Positions 24,980 to 36,800 of a DNA stretch of 64,000 bases are shown here, in pieces. Below the pieces are notes generated by a model. The model did not search any database. It was not told where the DNA came from and saw nothing but the letters and a program-made list of their open reading frames with translations. A program made the position numbers and the translations under genes. Numbering within the stretch: the first letter of the stretch is position 1; the number at the start of each line of letters is the position of its first letter. The stretch is from Cyclina sinensis (taxonomy: Eukaryota; Mollusca; Bivalvia; Venerida; Veneridae): contig JAAONU010000001.1 in NCBI GenBank assembly GCA_012932295.1, positions 55,587,693 to 55,651,692 on the forward strand, read 5' to 3'.

Positions 24980-26010
24980 TTAATGTTTGAAAATTCTGGT
25001 CCCAGTATTTCTTTAGTTATTGACTGGAAATCACTGAAGCAGAACAGGATGTTGTGACCTTGACTTTTAAAATAGCAGCCTGAAATCATACAGGTCATCT
25101 ACTGCAAAGTTTGAGGATTGCAGCTTAATATTTTCTTTAGTAATCGAACAAAAAAGCTTTAGAAGTGCTTGTCTCTGTGGGTTTGACCTTTGATGCAATA
25201 GGGACCATCTCCTCATAAAGCTGAACTAAGTTTTAAAATTTCTGGATTTACTCGATCTCGATCGATTGATCTAAGACCCCTTTGAACTTTTCCTTTGGCG
25301 CAGTGAGCACAAAATCAGTAGACTTTAACGTCATATGCCCAAACATCCTGTAAAGTTTGAGAGACCTATTTACGGTAGTTACTGATCAGAAGCTTTTTTC
25401 ATTCTGCAGATCCCTGGGAGCTTAACTTTTGACCAAGCTGGTAGTCTACTCAGCATGCCTAATCATACTGTGAAGTTTGAAAATACTGGATGCATAATTC
25501 TTGAGTCATTGGCTGAAGACTAGATTCAAAGTGCTTGTCCCTGTGAGCTTGGTTTTGACCTAGTGCGTCAAAAACAATGAGAGTTATCTATTCATCATGC
25601 CCAACCATCCTGTAAGGCTTAGAGGTCATATAAGTAGTCGTTTTTAAGTTTCTGATCGAATAACGTTTTCAAAGTTTGGGCTTCTGTGAGCTTAACCCTA
25701 AATCCAAATAGATAATAATAAGATTCATATACTCATCATGACAAAACGTCTTGCCCAACCATCTTGTACAGTTTAACGGTCATGTGTGCAGTTATTTTCG
25801 AGTTATAGATCGGAAACCGTTTTCAAACTTCAGGCCATAGTGAGATTAACCTTTGACTCAGTTGGACCCAAAACATCAAGGTTTATCTACACAACATGCC
25901 CATGCTACCTATCAAGTCTACGAGACTTTGTCGTCTTAAGTTATTGACCGGAAACCACCTGGTCTACAAGACTGACCGACTGACATTTGCAAACCAATTA
26001 TACCTCCACT
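24980..26010 (+). repeat. Diverged tandem-core repeat of molluscan type
   Basis: Six or seven diverged units of ~140-170 bp carry the same order: TTATTGACTGGAAATCAC, CTGTGAGCTTAACC, TTTGACC, TCATCATGCCC, AACCATCCTGTAAAGTTTG, then GGTCAT. It finishes with ACCGACTGACATTTGCAAACC, a tail typical of tandem-core repeats in bivalve DNA. A shorter related block lies at 43,380-43,860. It is duplicated at 35,872-36,902. Confidence 0.7.
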
Positions 26011-26953
26011 AAAAAAATGTTCGGTTGTCAAAGGTACATAACTTACTCGAAACTATCTTTCCTCTTCCTGTCTGCTCTGCCATCAGTTAATGTTCTTTGT
26101 ACACCACCAGCATAAAACAAATGTTATGTACTATATACCCAAACATATCAAAGAAAAAATCATGATTACTTCAGAATGCTTTTAGGCAATCAGACATTTT
26201 TTGTTTCAGTGTTGTATTTATAGAAATTTCCCACACTACAACAGATCGTAACCATCAACTCGCAGTATCATTCCATTTTATACATCTGTACTCGAGTGTT
26301 TGGTACAGGATGGCCCACAGTATGCTGGAAACTCTTTGTCTCACAACATCAGAACAAATACCACCACCATGACCCTTACATAGTCTTTAACAGGTTACAG
26401 TACAAACTGTAACATTTCAACATGTTGATATTGTTGGCGCGTATATACCGAATATATCAATAAAGAGCGATATGATGTTCCTATATCGTCACCGACTGGA
26501 CGTTTAAATAATATATAGAATGAAATGATACATTGCACGTTAATGCGCATGATGTTCAAACGTGGGAAAATATTGTTTCAGATTTGCTTTTAAATGGCAG
26601 TAGTAATGGGCAGAGCAGTTTTATATCCTAGACTGTTGCAGTAAATAAGTTTGTAATGCAGGTAATTCTTGCAGTTGATTAGCACAGGTTCTAGGAACGA
26701 AGCTAATACCTTAAACATGCCCTCACCATATAGCACCCAGTCATACTATACCACACCCTGCTCATCTCAGCTACAATATCTAAACTTAGTATATCTTTGT
26801 CCATAGGATACCAATACTTTACCAGGTTGCTGTAGATTTGTAAAAATATTTCATTGAAAAGACTTGAAAAAGAACAACTCTTCAATTGTAAAACTTAAAA
26901 AAAATGATTTTGAAATGAGAGAAATTTGTGAATGTAAATAAATATATTTACCT

Positions 26954-27391
26954 TTAAAGGGGCTGTGCTCCAGATGACAAAAAAAAGAAAGTTTTCTTGT
27001 ATTACAAATTTCTTGTAATATTTATGACTAATGCTTACAAAATAACTTACTGACAAAAAATAAGTCAAATAATTACATTATAAATTGATTTTTTCCCTTT
27101 CAAAGTGCTATACCGTAACGCGACGGTATAACTATATCGTATAAGATTTAAAGTAAATATCTGTAATATCACAGACGGCGATGCTGGTGACAGTAAAAGC
27201 GTTGGAAATATTTTGTTAACATGAAGGTCCAGAGTTCAAATCAGGCTGGAGCGAAAATATTTTTTTATTCTATTTTGACTTTTATAATCAGTTTTGAAGT
27301 AAAATATTATGTTGTTATAATCTCACGGCATCTCAATATATAATTTATGAAAAAAATTTTTTATGTCAAATCTGGAGTACAGCCTCTTTAA
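26954..27391 (+). mobile_element. TTAA-flanked MITE with tRNA-like core
   Basis: A 17-bp inverted repeat AGGGGCTGTGCTCCAGA / TCTGGAGTACAGCCTCT (two mismatches) is flanked at both ends by TTAA, the target used by piggyBac-type transposases. The interior has GAGTTCAAATCAGGC, close to a Pol III B box, preceded by GATGCTGGTGACAG. No coding capacity is seen. The TTAA target is seen in the sequence; assignment to the piggyBac superfamily is inference, since the TIR does not start CCY. It is duplicated at 37,846-38,283. Confidence 0.7.
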
Positions 27392-28944
27392 TACTAGCGT
27401 AAAGTCAGACTGAACATTAAACTATAGCATCGGAACAAGTAGCCTTTACAAGATGTATACGTATGTAATTGGAATGATTTAGCCCTACGTTCATTCCATC
27501 ACTATCATGTTAATCATTTAATAATAACTTAACAAGATGCAGTTCGCCATTTTAACACTGCATCTGTGGTGTTTTAAATCATTTTGAAAGACTAGATCTG
27601 TTAGTAATTATGGGTATAAATGTTTATATTGAGGTAATTTTTTATGACTGGTCATGAAGTGCAGGAAACAAGGTTTAAAAATTTAATCCACTTTAATTCC
27701 CACGAATATAGGTATTCCAAACCAGCATAAACATTTTATCAGTTGATATACAAAAGGGTCGTAACTCAAGCAATGATTAATATTTGGGAAATGGGGAAAG
27801 AATAGATAAATATGTTTATATACTTTTCATCGCCACAGGTGCTTTAGAACGTGTAAATACCGGAAACAACGTGCAAATTTGATCCAGATGGAAAGCCTTT
27901 GCAAATCCGTTAAGACTTTCAAGAACTATGTTTACAAACAAGGCAGGCATATATATATGCAGAAACTTCTGTTAACAAGAGGTCTGTTAGAGTTCCTAAC
28001 TGGTCACCTAAATACGTGCAATGTTGTGGCAGGCCTAAGAAGAATGAGTCATAATTGAATACCTTTTCAAGGGCAGGTTAAAGAAATATGCCTAAATATA
28101 TTCATTGTTTTTTCTCTAACTAACCATGACAAAAGTAACAAACTGCACCATGCGTGTTTATAGAAGTGTTGCTACAATAACAATGCTTCTCCCCTTGATT
28201 GATAATTTCGAACTACTAAGTCAATCAAATCAGATCATTCTATGATAACAAATGTTTTATTTTGACTAAAATAGTGTAAACCGAAACTTATTTTCTCTGG
28301 TTGTCAAGAGCACAATGCAAATTCAATATTTGAATATAAGTGCACAACTGTATAAAAAAAAACTAACAAAAATCAGAGACATAGATATGTTATCTATGTC
28401 TCTGCAAAAATGTAAGCGTATATGGAGCGATGCGATGTAAAATTCAGGCTTTCAGATTTCGTAAACTTAATTTGCCAGAACAGTAGGTTGCAGACAATTA
28501 CAGTTTCATCATTTTGGAAATAGAATTAATTGAGAACCTTTCATTTATGAAATACGCGTAGAAATATGACATTTGTCAAAGTTAGAATAATCGTTATCAT
28601 TGCAGTTAATTTTTCAAATTTCATCATAATCATGTTCATCAGATCAATCACTAAAACATGGATACAGTTTTGGTCATATGAATTCGAGTCTGTCTTCTCT
28701 AAAAGTAACTAATGTAAAGTACAGTTGTCAGTCACCCTAACGTACGATTGCCAAAGTATCGCACCTTTGTTTATATCCAGGCCAAGAAAATGTCCTGACC
28801 GCGCATGTATCTACAGCAAGAACTATTTTACGTCCACAAAACTGGTTTCATGCAGATTGGTCTGCATAAAATCGCGACTTTACAAAGGATACATGTAGAC
28901 ATGCAAAGAAATGTAAATTGGCTCAAGATAAGTAAAATTCTTAC
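27392..28944. other. Intergenic, nothing recognised except a hairpin
   Basis: Apart from the hairpin at 28,374-28,404 no gene, RNA or bounded repeat is recognised. It is duplicated at 38,284-39,837. Confidence 0.4.
28374..28404. repeat. 31-bp perfect hairpin CAGAGACATAGATA
   Basis: The 14-base arms CAGAGACATAGATA and TATCTATGTCTCTG surround a TGT loop. A related 46-bp palindrome starting CAGAGACGTA is at 53,991-54,036. A duplicate is at 39,267-39,297, where the adjacent A run is one base longer. Confidence 0.7.
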
Positions 28945-29061
28945 CGATGAGTGATATTTATGTAGCGCCATTGCGTCCTTTTCCGTCCATTTCGGGAATT
29001 CCCTCTCTTCCATGTACTTAGGGTACACGTAATGTAAAATTTCAAAATTGGTCGGCTCCAT
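28945..29061 (-). CDS. Possible first coding exon of an unknown gene, duplicated copy without its own upstream region
   Basis: The minus strand opens with ATG in the context AACAAATGG and encodes 39 residues (MEPTNFEILHYVYPKY, then EFPKWTEKDAMALHKY). It ends at the strong donor TCATCG|GTAAGA, phase 0. The charged, aromatic-rich composition and the donor make it look like a real exon, but I recognise no family and found no convincing next exon. Only ~106 bp of the native upstream sequence remain before the duplication junction, beyond which lies half a SINE. If the duplication is real, this copy has lost its promoter. Confidence 0.35.
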
Positions 29062-32000
29062 TTGTTAAGCGTCTTCCCTTTTGATCTCACTGTCTTTAAA
29101 AATCTTCTATTATCACTTCAGAGCTCGACTTCCTGGTTAAAACGAGACAATAGGAGCTTCCAGCAGCAGGCGAGATTCTCACACGATCTTCACATTCCTC
29201 CACACTGCGCGAATACTGGCATGGAACCCAGGAAGCTGTCATCGAGCGTGATGAATCTAAGTTGTAAGAACTTGTATCGCAATCGATGTTAATTAAATGA
29301 GTCTAAACTAAACTAATTTTTTGTTTTTTAATTTTTGAAAAATGTCTTAGCTATAACATGTTATTTATCTTACGAGGATTTATTTTTCTTTTCTTTAATG
29401 TTTTAAGACAAATACACAAATTTAAGACAAATAGCTTTCTGTATCTAACAGATACACTCATTCGAGTCAAATTTATTGATTTGGATGGGATGTAGTTTGA
29501 GAATATTTGCGTTATTTTGAAGCACCATCACATAAAGTTAGAAGCTGCTAATTTAAATAGAAACGATCAGGAGTGTTAAGCATAAAAGACTGCTAACATA
29601 TATTACAAACTTAGCTCAAGTGACCCTGTATTAATAGGGTTGTATTCTGCACATAAAAGATTGCTAATATGTTACAAACTTAGCACAATGTCAACTGCAG
29701 ATGACGCTCCACTTACAACGATTGTGTTGTGTGCATAAAAGATTACTAACATAATTTCCAAATATAGCTCAATCTTCAAATACATGAAGCTTGAGAAAAT
29801 GGGTTGAAAGTTTTCTCTTGTTGAACCAGACTGTACTTGTTATTTTTGTCGCCCTTTCGAAGAAACGGCGATACACAGGGATTGCTTTGTCCATCGGTCC
29901 GTCGGTCCGTCCGTCACAAAAACTTAACGTCGGCTATAACTTTGCCATTTCTTAACAGTTCCTCATCAGACTTTCAAATTATATTGCTTACGACAACAGG
30001 GTAGTGATGTTACCAAAATCTGCTAGTCAAGGTCACATTTGACACAGTTATGCCCCTCTTTGTACTTGTTGTACTTGGACTAGCATGCTGTCTTTTCCAG
30101 CTGGCTCTTGTTAACCTTTTTAGTTATTCTAACAGAGTACCCAAGGGCGACACAAGTGTTCAACTGAACACCCATCTAGTTGTATTGTACTGTACGTAAC
30201 TGTTTCATTTCGGTAAAAGACCTATTTCTATCCATGATCTGAACATTTGGTTGCTGGAGTAAAATGCTGAATTTAAATGACAAATATTTATGTAATCATA
30301 TGAAATTGTTCTATACAATGTGTGTTCTACAAAATCCAGACTCTTCCTGCAAAAAATAATCAAACAAACTCGGACATCTTTTTTTACCTGTTTGCTATGA
30401 TATAATGTTAGAACTGATGAAAATACAGATATATGAAAGGCAATAACATCTGGACAAACAACTTCCCTTTGATTCCTGTTATCAAGTTGATCTTTACATA
30501 ATATTATTGTAAGAAGCCTTGTCAAAATAAGGAAATAGTTAAAATAAACAGGAAGACGGGCTGTCAAAGCTAAATCTGTACCTTCCAATAGATTGTTTTG
30601 TCAAGATATGCCAAACTTTTAGGTAACTTTTTGTATCAAATCACAATTTTGACATTTTTATTTAAGAAACACATTTAAAGCATAACAAAACATACAAACG
30701 TTTCGAAACAATAGTAAAATCAACTCAGTCGTTTTCTGTCATAAACACCACAGAGCTTGAAATTCTATTTTTAGTCATTCAAGAACTGCATTTCTAGCTT
30801 CTATTCTGTATATAAAAATACAAGGAATAAAACGCGCAACTGCCCCACCCACTAAGAATTCAGGCCGCATCTGCTAAAATGCGCCCAGGTGCATATAACT
30901 GTCCTGACGTCATTGCGCGGACTGTAATCTCCAAAAAAAATTCTTGATCAAAAGCAGATTTGAACTGAAGAAACTTTTCTGTAGTATATTTTACTGCTCC
31001 CAAAAAATAAAGTACATTCTACCTTTATTTTATTATATAGAAATACATATATAGTGTGACTTCTATTTATTAAGTCAAGAAATAGAATTTTCCGGAAAAC
31101 CGCCACAATTCTTGGGAATTTCGTTACGTCACGCAATGACTAATTTTGTTCGAAAAGGCATGAAAACCAGTGTTTTTTTTTTCTTTTGCTCAACAATACA
31201 TTATACTTCTACCAAGATTTAGAAGATAGATCAAGTATTAACAAGAAAGCAACTGACTCACATAATTTAGCTTATTTTTTCTATAAAATTAAAGAGAAGT
31301 TAATATACTATGAAAAAACAACATAATTTTATGAAAACTGAAGAAAAAGAATTTTATTTTAACAGGATTCGAACCCATGCCCTTCAGGTCACTGAACTAC
31401 TACGGAATGTTGTTTACTAGTGTCAAAATTTACAATATAAACTAAGTACTTACCCCGTGACTAACGGTACAAATTCTTTACCGATGATGTGTTTCTGTAT
31501 CAAAAATGATACAGAATCTTAGTTAAGATATGTTCTTCACAACTACAACCGGAATTTTAAACATCTTTTTTAATGCATCGTCGACCGATCTGTGAGTCAA
31601 GCGATTGACTCACAGAATTTAGCTTAAAATTATTTTCTTTAAAATTAAAAATAACTTAATATGCTATGGGGAAAGAACAACAACATAATTTGATGCTTCT
31701 ATACTTCATGAAAACTGAAGAAAAAAAATAGTTTTCGACAGGAATCGAAGAGATGTGTTCTTTTGTCAAATTTAACAATATAAATGAAGTATCTAACCCG
31801 TGACTAACTAGGTAATATTTTTACCGATTAAAATGGGGAAAAACTTTACGCTATGACGTGTTTCTGTAACAAGAAACGAGACAGTAACTTAGTTTAGATA
31901 TGTTCTTCACAACTACAACAAGAGTGTTTATATCTATAATCATTTTCTTTTCTATGCATCGTCGACCCATCTGTGAGTCGCTTTAAACTTCACTGTAGTT

Positions 32001-32774
32001 AATAAGTTGCGTCTACATCACAGACATTTCAAAATCACAGGTTTTCCCTAGTCTGACCATAAAAAGTCTACTAATACAGTCACTATTCATTAACATTTAC
32101 GACACCCTAATGACCGCTGAAAAATGCAAAATGAATACAAATAAGAAATATCTTTAAAAAATAGATAATCGGCGTAAATACAGTACAAAACTAACGCCTC
32201 ATAAGTGTATAGTTTTCGGATATTAGCAAATATTGAACGCGCGAAGTAATCCATATAACAGTTTAGGCTATAAACAAATAAAATGTTTACTTCTAAAATT
32301 GTCAATATCATTTTCAGTAAAATAAATTAAATATTTAGCCATATCTATTATATACTATTTCCATTTCGTATAATTGTTAATGATTAAAACGTTGTGATAT
32401 TTAATCTACGGCTGTATCAATATATTATTTCATTATTTCCAGAGGCAATACAACTGGCAATTACGAATTCTGTCCCAAAATTCATAACAGAAATGCTTTT
32501 AACGAATAGCAAACATCCTTCTTCAGCTGAAGATTTTGTATCTATCAATTTCATTTGTTACAAATGTAGGTCAAAATCGATTTTAATACAGCTACGCACA
32601 AAAAAATATATTTAGAACTAACATGACCTTATGGTTTTGATACGAGCAACCCATGCTTGTCATATTGATCTATGCTCCAGGCCTCGATTGGTTAAAAGTG
32701 TAATGCAAAGCGACATAACTGTCAGACTTGTATGTCACATAATAATTGCAAAGATTATTTATGTTTCTATAAAG

Positions 32775-33867
32775 TACGGTGGCACAGAGGTGACATACAC
32801 AACTACTTTTTAATCTGCACTTTTCTTTTTTATCTCGTTCCCACGAGATATTAACTCGAGGGAACGACTTAGTATGTCGTGATAACGAGTTACTAAGTCG
32901 TGAGAACAAGATTAAAAAAGAGAAGTGCAAATCTGAAAAAAAAGTATTGCATTTGAACAGGGACCGTATATTAAGTTAATAGTAAGTCCCAGATTTGAAA
33001 AAAAATAGTAGCGCAATAAAAAAGGAACCGTGATATAAAAAAAACGTGCATGTTAGCTACGTCGAGGGAACGACTTACTAAGTCGTAGGAACGAGTAAGC
33101 TATGACGTGGGAACGACTTAATATCTCATTCCCACGAGATAGCTATCTCGTTCCCACGAGTAGTCAGCCAATCAGCTGTTGCGTAACATGCTTATTGTAA
33201 TTTATACTTTTACTAAGATTCCATAAGTTCACGGTATGTAATCGTTCTGGACTGATTTAGATACTTTTCCTGTCGCTGAACTGATTTGGAGTTTTCAGCA
33301 CCGGGCTGACTTAGGCAAAAATGGAATACAAGTTTGATCAGCAACAGAAAATTACAGATAAAAACATTATGAAAGTCCTTCATGAAAATATCTAACTATA
33401 TTATTGTTTCTATCGGCCATGTTGCTCACATACACATGTATTCTGAAACAAATAAATTGACTGGCTGATTAACTTGCAGGAACGAGATAGTTATGTCGTG
33501 GAAACGAGATAGCTATATCGTGGGTACGAGATAGTTCTCTTATGGGAAAGAGATATTAAGTCGTTCCCATGATATACCTAACTCGTTCCCACGAGTTAGT
33601 AAGTCATTTCCTCCACATAGCTAACATGCACGGTTGCTTTTTTTATAACACGATTCTTTTTTTTATTGCACTACTCTTGGTTTCAAATGCAATTTGATTT
33701 TTCTCAGATTTGCACTTCTATTTTCTAATCTCGTTCCCACGACTTAGTAACACGTTATCACGACGTACTAAGTCGTTCCCTCGAGTTAGTGTCTCGTGGG
33801 AACGAGATAAAAAAAAGAAAAGTGCAATTTTAAAAAAAGTTGTTCGTGTCACCTCTGTGCCACCGTA
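32775..33867. mobile_element. Foldback element, duplicated copy
   Basis: Second copy of the element at 21,883-22,975, carried along by the 10.9 kb duplication rather than by a separate insertion. No differences from copy 1 were noticed. Confidence 0.85.
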
Positions 33868-36800
33868 ATAGAATGGTTTTCACATAAAAATTATAATTTG
33901 GAACTGTTCCTGGTGATGATGCACGTGATAACAAGGTAAGATTCTGGCCTTGACAGAACGAGGGATAGATGGAGTCTGTAATTATCACATCAAACAACAT
34001 GAATAACAGGATTCATATACAGCCTACTCACATCTTCACTAATAAAATACGTAATCCACATTAACGTGGTCTTACATTTTCGCGATTCATCTCTGAATTG
34101 TATTATGTCTCTCAGGTGTATAAATTTAAGAAAACAATCCACCCTCATTCCATGCAGGTACAACTACTGTTGAAAGAATGTCAGTGTACGAGTCATATCT
34201 TACTTGTGCAATTTCGCATTTTTTCATAGCTTTGAAATAGCTTCGACCTAACAAACATCAACAAATCTTTATTTATTTTTTTTGACTACCATAAGCAAAT
34301 TACAATCATGCTATTAGGAATGCTGAATATCAAATATTCCAGATGCTTTCCTGCTTATTTGATTATTGACAGATATTCTCTTTGTCTATGGAACGCCGAA
34401 ACTGCCTTGACATACTAGTTTTCAATTTGTTGTCCACTTATTCGAGTTCATTTTGTCTATTTAGAAGTTTGTGTCGTGTCGTTTTCATTTCCTTCGGTTC
34501 TGTTAATAGTTCGTCGTGTGCATTTTCCGTTATGTAGATAAAACAGTTTGTCATGTGCATGTACTAGTTTGTGTTCTGCATTAACTTGCAGCTTGTGCTG
34601 TGCAGTTTTCAGTTTGTTCAGTACTAATATGCTAGAATAATTGTTGATAATGTGCATTTGACGTCATAGTCGTTGCAACCTCTTGTTTTGTAGATAGGTA
34701 TTTGTTAATTTAGTTCATTAATTTTGCTAGATTGTGTTGTACTTTGAATGATTTGTTATCTGCTGTTTTCAGTTTGTTCTCTCTATGCATAGTTAGTAAT
34801 GTGCTTTTTTTGTTATATTCGCTACGAAATCCAGTTTGTTTGGTAGATAAAACAGTTTGTTAAATAAACTTTTGTATTTTATTAGGGGATGTTGCAAAGA
34901 ATTACTTTGAATGTACCATTCCGAATATTAAGCCACTTTTGTGTAACATTTCGAACTGTGCAAAAACAATATTAGATGATATTTTATTCTTATTTCAGAT
35001 TTAACCTGTTCATGCAGTCTCTGTTGCTACAATTAAAATATTGTCCAGTTATAAATTATAAGATAAAAGCCAAATCATTTGTGAATGCAATGAAGTCGTG
35101 AGAAATGTATAAAATGTCGGGATAATGTCTTATACATGTTTACAGCCATGTTGTTACCTGGGTCAAGGGCACGGTTAGATTGTATCGTTATTTAACCCAT
35201 GTTAAATATCACTTACATTCAGGTAAATACCAACTTGTCAAGAAATATATCAATACAGTTCATACTACAAATATCTAGAATGTTTGGTCTACAAATGAAC
35301 TCTTGTGAAGAGTTTCCACTTGGGCATGAAAGCTGTTTGTTCTATACAACAGGTTCATGTTGCCATTCTGTCGACTGTGATAATTTTACCTAGGCATATT
35401 GCATATATCGGTAATAAGTAGAAAGGTGTACACTATATACTGTGACATCTTATATCTTGATTTATAACTTCGGCAGTCTTCCAGACAGTGGGTAGGTTAA
35501 ACAAGCAAATAGCAGAAAAGCCTACACCTAACTTCTTGTAGCATACCTGTGCAAAGCAGAATTTTTAAAGTAATTCTGTTTTGTAAAAATAACATACATA
35601 GATATTTATATTTTTATAATGCGGCATATTAACAATAATATTTTTAAAAAATATTCTACTCTCTTGGTCTGATTTAAAGGGCAAAACCTTGAATGTTTCT
35701 TAAAAATATATTAGCCAACCCTTTATGGAGGAAATGATGGTGCATGTTCACGGAATCAGTTCTTACATCACAAATATAAACATGGGCTGTCAGCATTTTA
35801 TTTTTCATTAAAGCGCACCAGAAATACCTACGATCAATAAGGGATATCAAATTATCACGATCAACCTTTCTTTAATGTTTGAAAATTCTGGTCCCAGTAT
35901 TTCTTTAGTTATTGACTGGAAATCACTGAAGCAGAACAGGATGTTGTGACCTTGACTTTTAAAATAGCAGCCTGAAATCATACAGGTCATCTACTGCAAA
36001 GTTTGAGGATTGCAGCTTAATATTTTCTTTAGTAATCGAACAAAAAAGCTTTAGAAGTGCTTGTCTCTGTGGGTTTGACCTTTGATGCAATAGGGACCAT
36101 CTCCTCATAAAGCTGAACTAAGTTTTAAAATTTCTGGATTTACTCGATCTCGATCGATTGATCTAAGACCCCTTTGAACTTTTCCTTTGGCGCAGTGAGC
36201 ACAAAATCAGTAGACTTTAACGTCATATGCCCAAACATCCTGTAAAGTTTGAGAGACCTATTTACGGTAGTTACTGATCAGAAGCTTTTTTCATTCTGCA
36301 GATCCCTGGGAGCTTAACTTTTGACCAAGCTGGTAGTCTACTCAGCATGCCTAATCATACTGTGAAGTTTGAAAATACTGGATGCATAATTCTTGAGTCA
36401 TTGGCTGAAGACTAGATTCAAAGTGCTTGTCCCTGTGAGCTTGGTTTTGACCTAGTGCGTCAAAAACAATGAGAGTTATCTATTCATCATGCCCAACCAT
36501 CCTGTAAGGCTTAGAGGTCATATAAGTAGTCGTTTTTAAGTTTCTGATCGAATAACGTTTTCAAAGTTTGGGCTTCTGTGAGCTTAACCCTAAATCCAAA
36601 TAGATAATAATAAGATTCATATACTCATCATGACAAAACGTCTTGCCCAACCATCTTGTACAGTTTAACGGTCATGTGTGCAGTTATTTTCGAGTTATAG
36701 ATCGGAAACCGTTTTCAAACTTCAGGCCATAGTGAGATTAACCTTTGACTCAGTTGGACCCAAAACATCAAGGTTTATCTACACAACATGCCCATGCTAC

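Larger units (their letters stand above)
18276..29167 (+). repeat. Young 10.9 kb tandem duplication, copy 1
   Basis: The 10,892-bp segment is repeated directly head-to-tail at 29,168. All open frames correspond at a constant offset with identical translations. I noticed two differences: T at 18,984 against C at 29,876, and a run of nine A near 28,354 against ten in copy 2. The outer edges (18,276 and 40,061) and the internal junction (29,168) share AGG. It contains elements described separately: TIR elements, a foldback element, a minisatellite, diverged tandem repeats, a hairpin and a possible first exon. Confidence 0.95.

Noticed and set aside
26703..26885. Possible minus-strand exon (YWYPMDKDILSLDIV) with plausible splice sites, also at 37,595
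   Set aside because: Its phase does not match the upstream 39-codon exon, no family is recognised, and surrounding sequence is AT-rich intergenic. Support is too weak.
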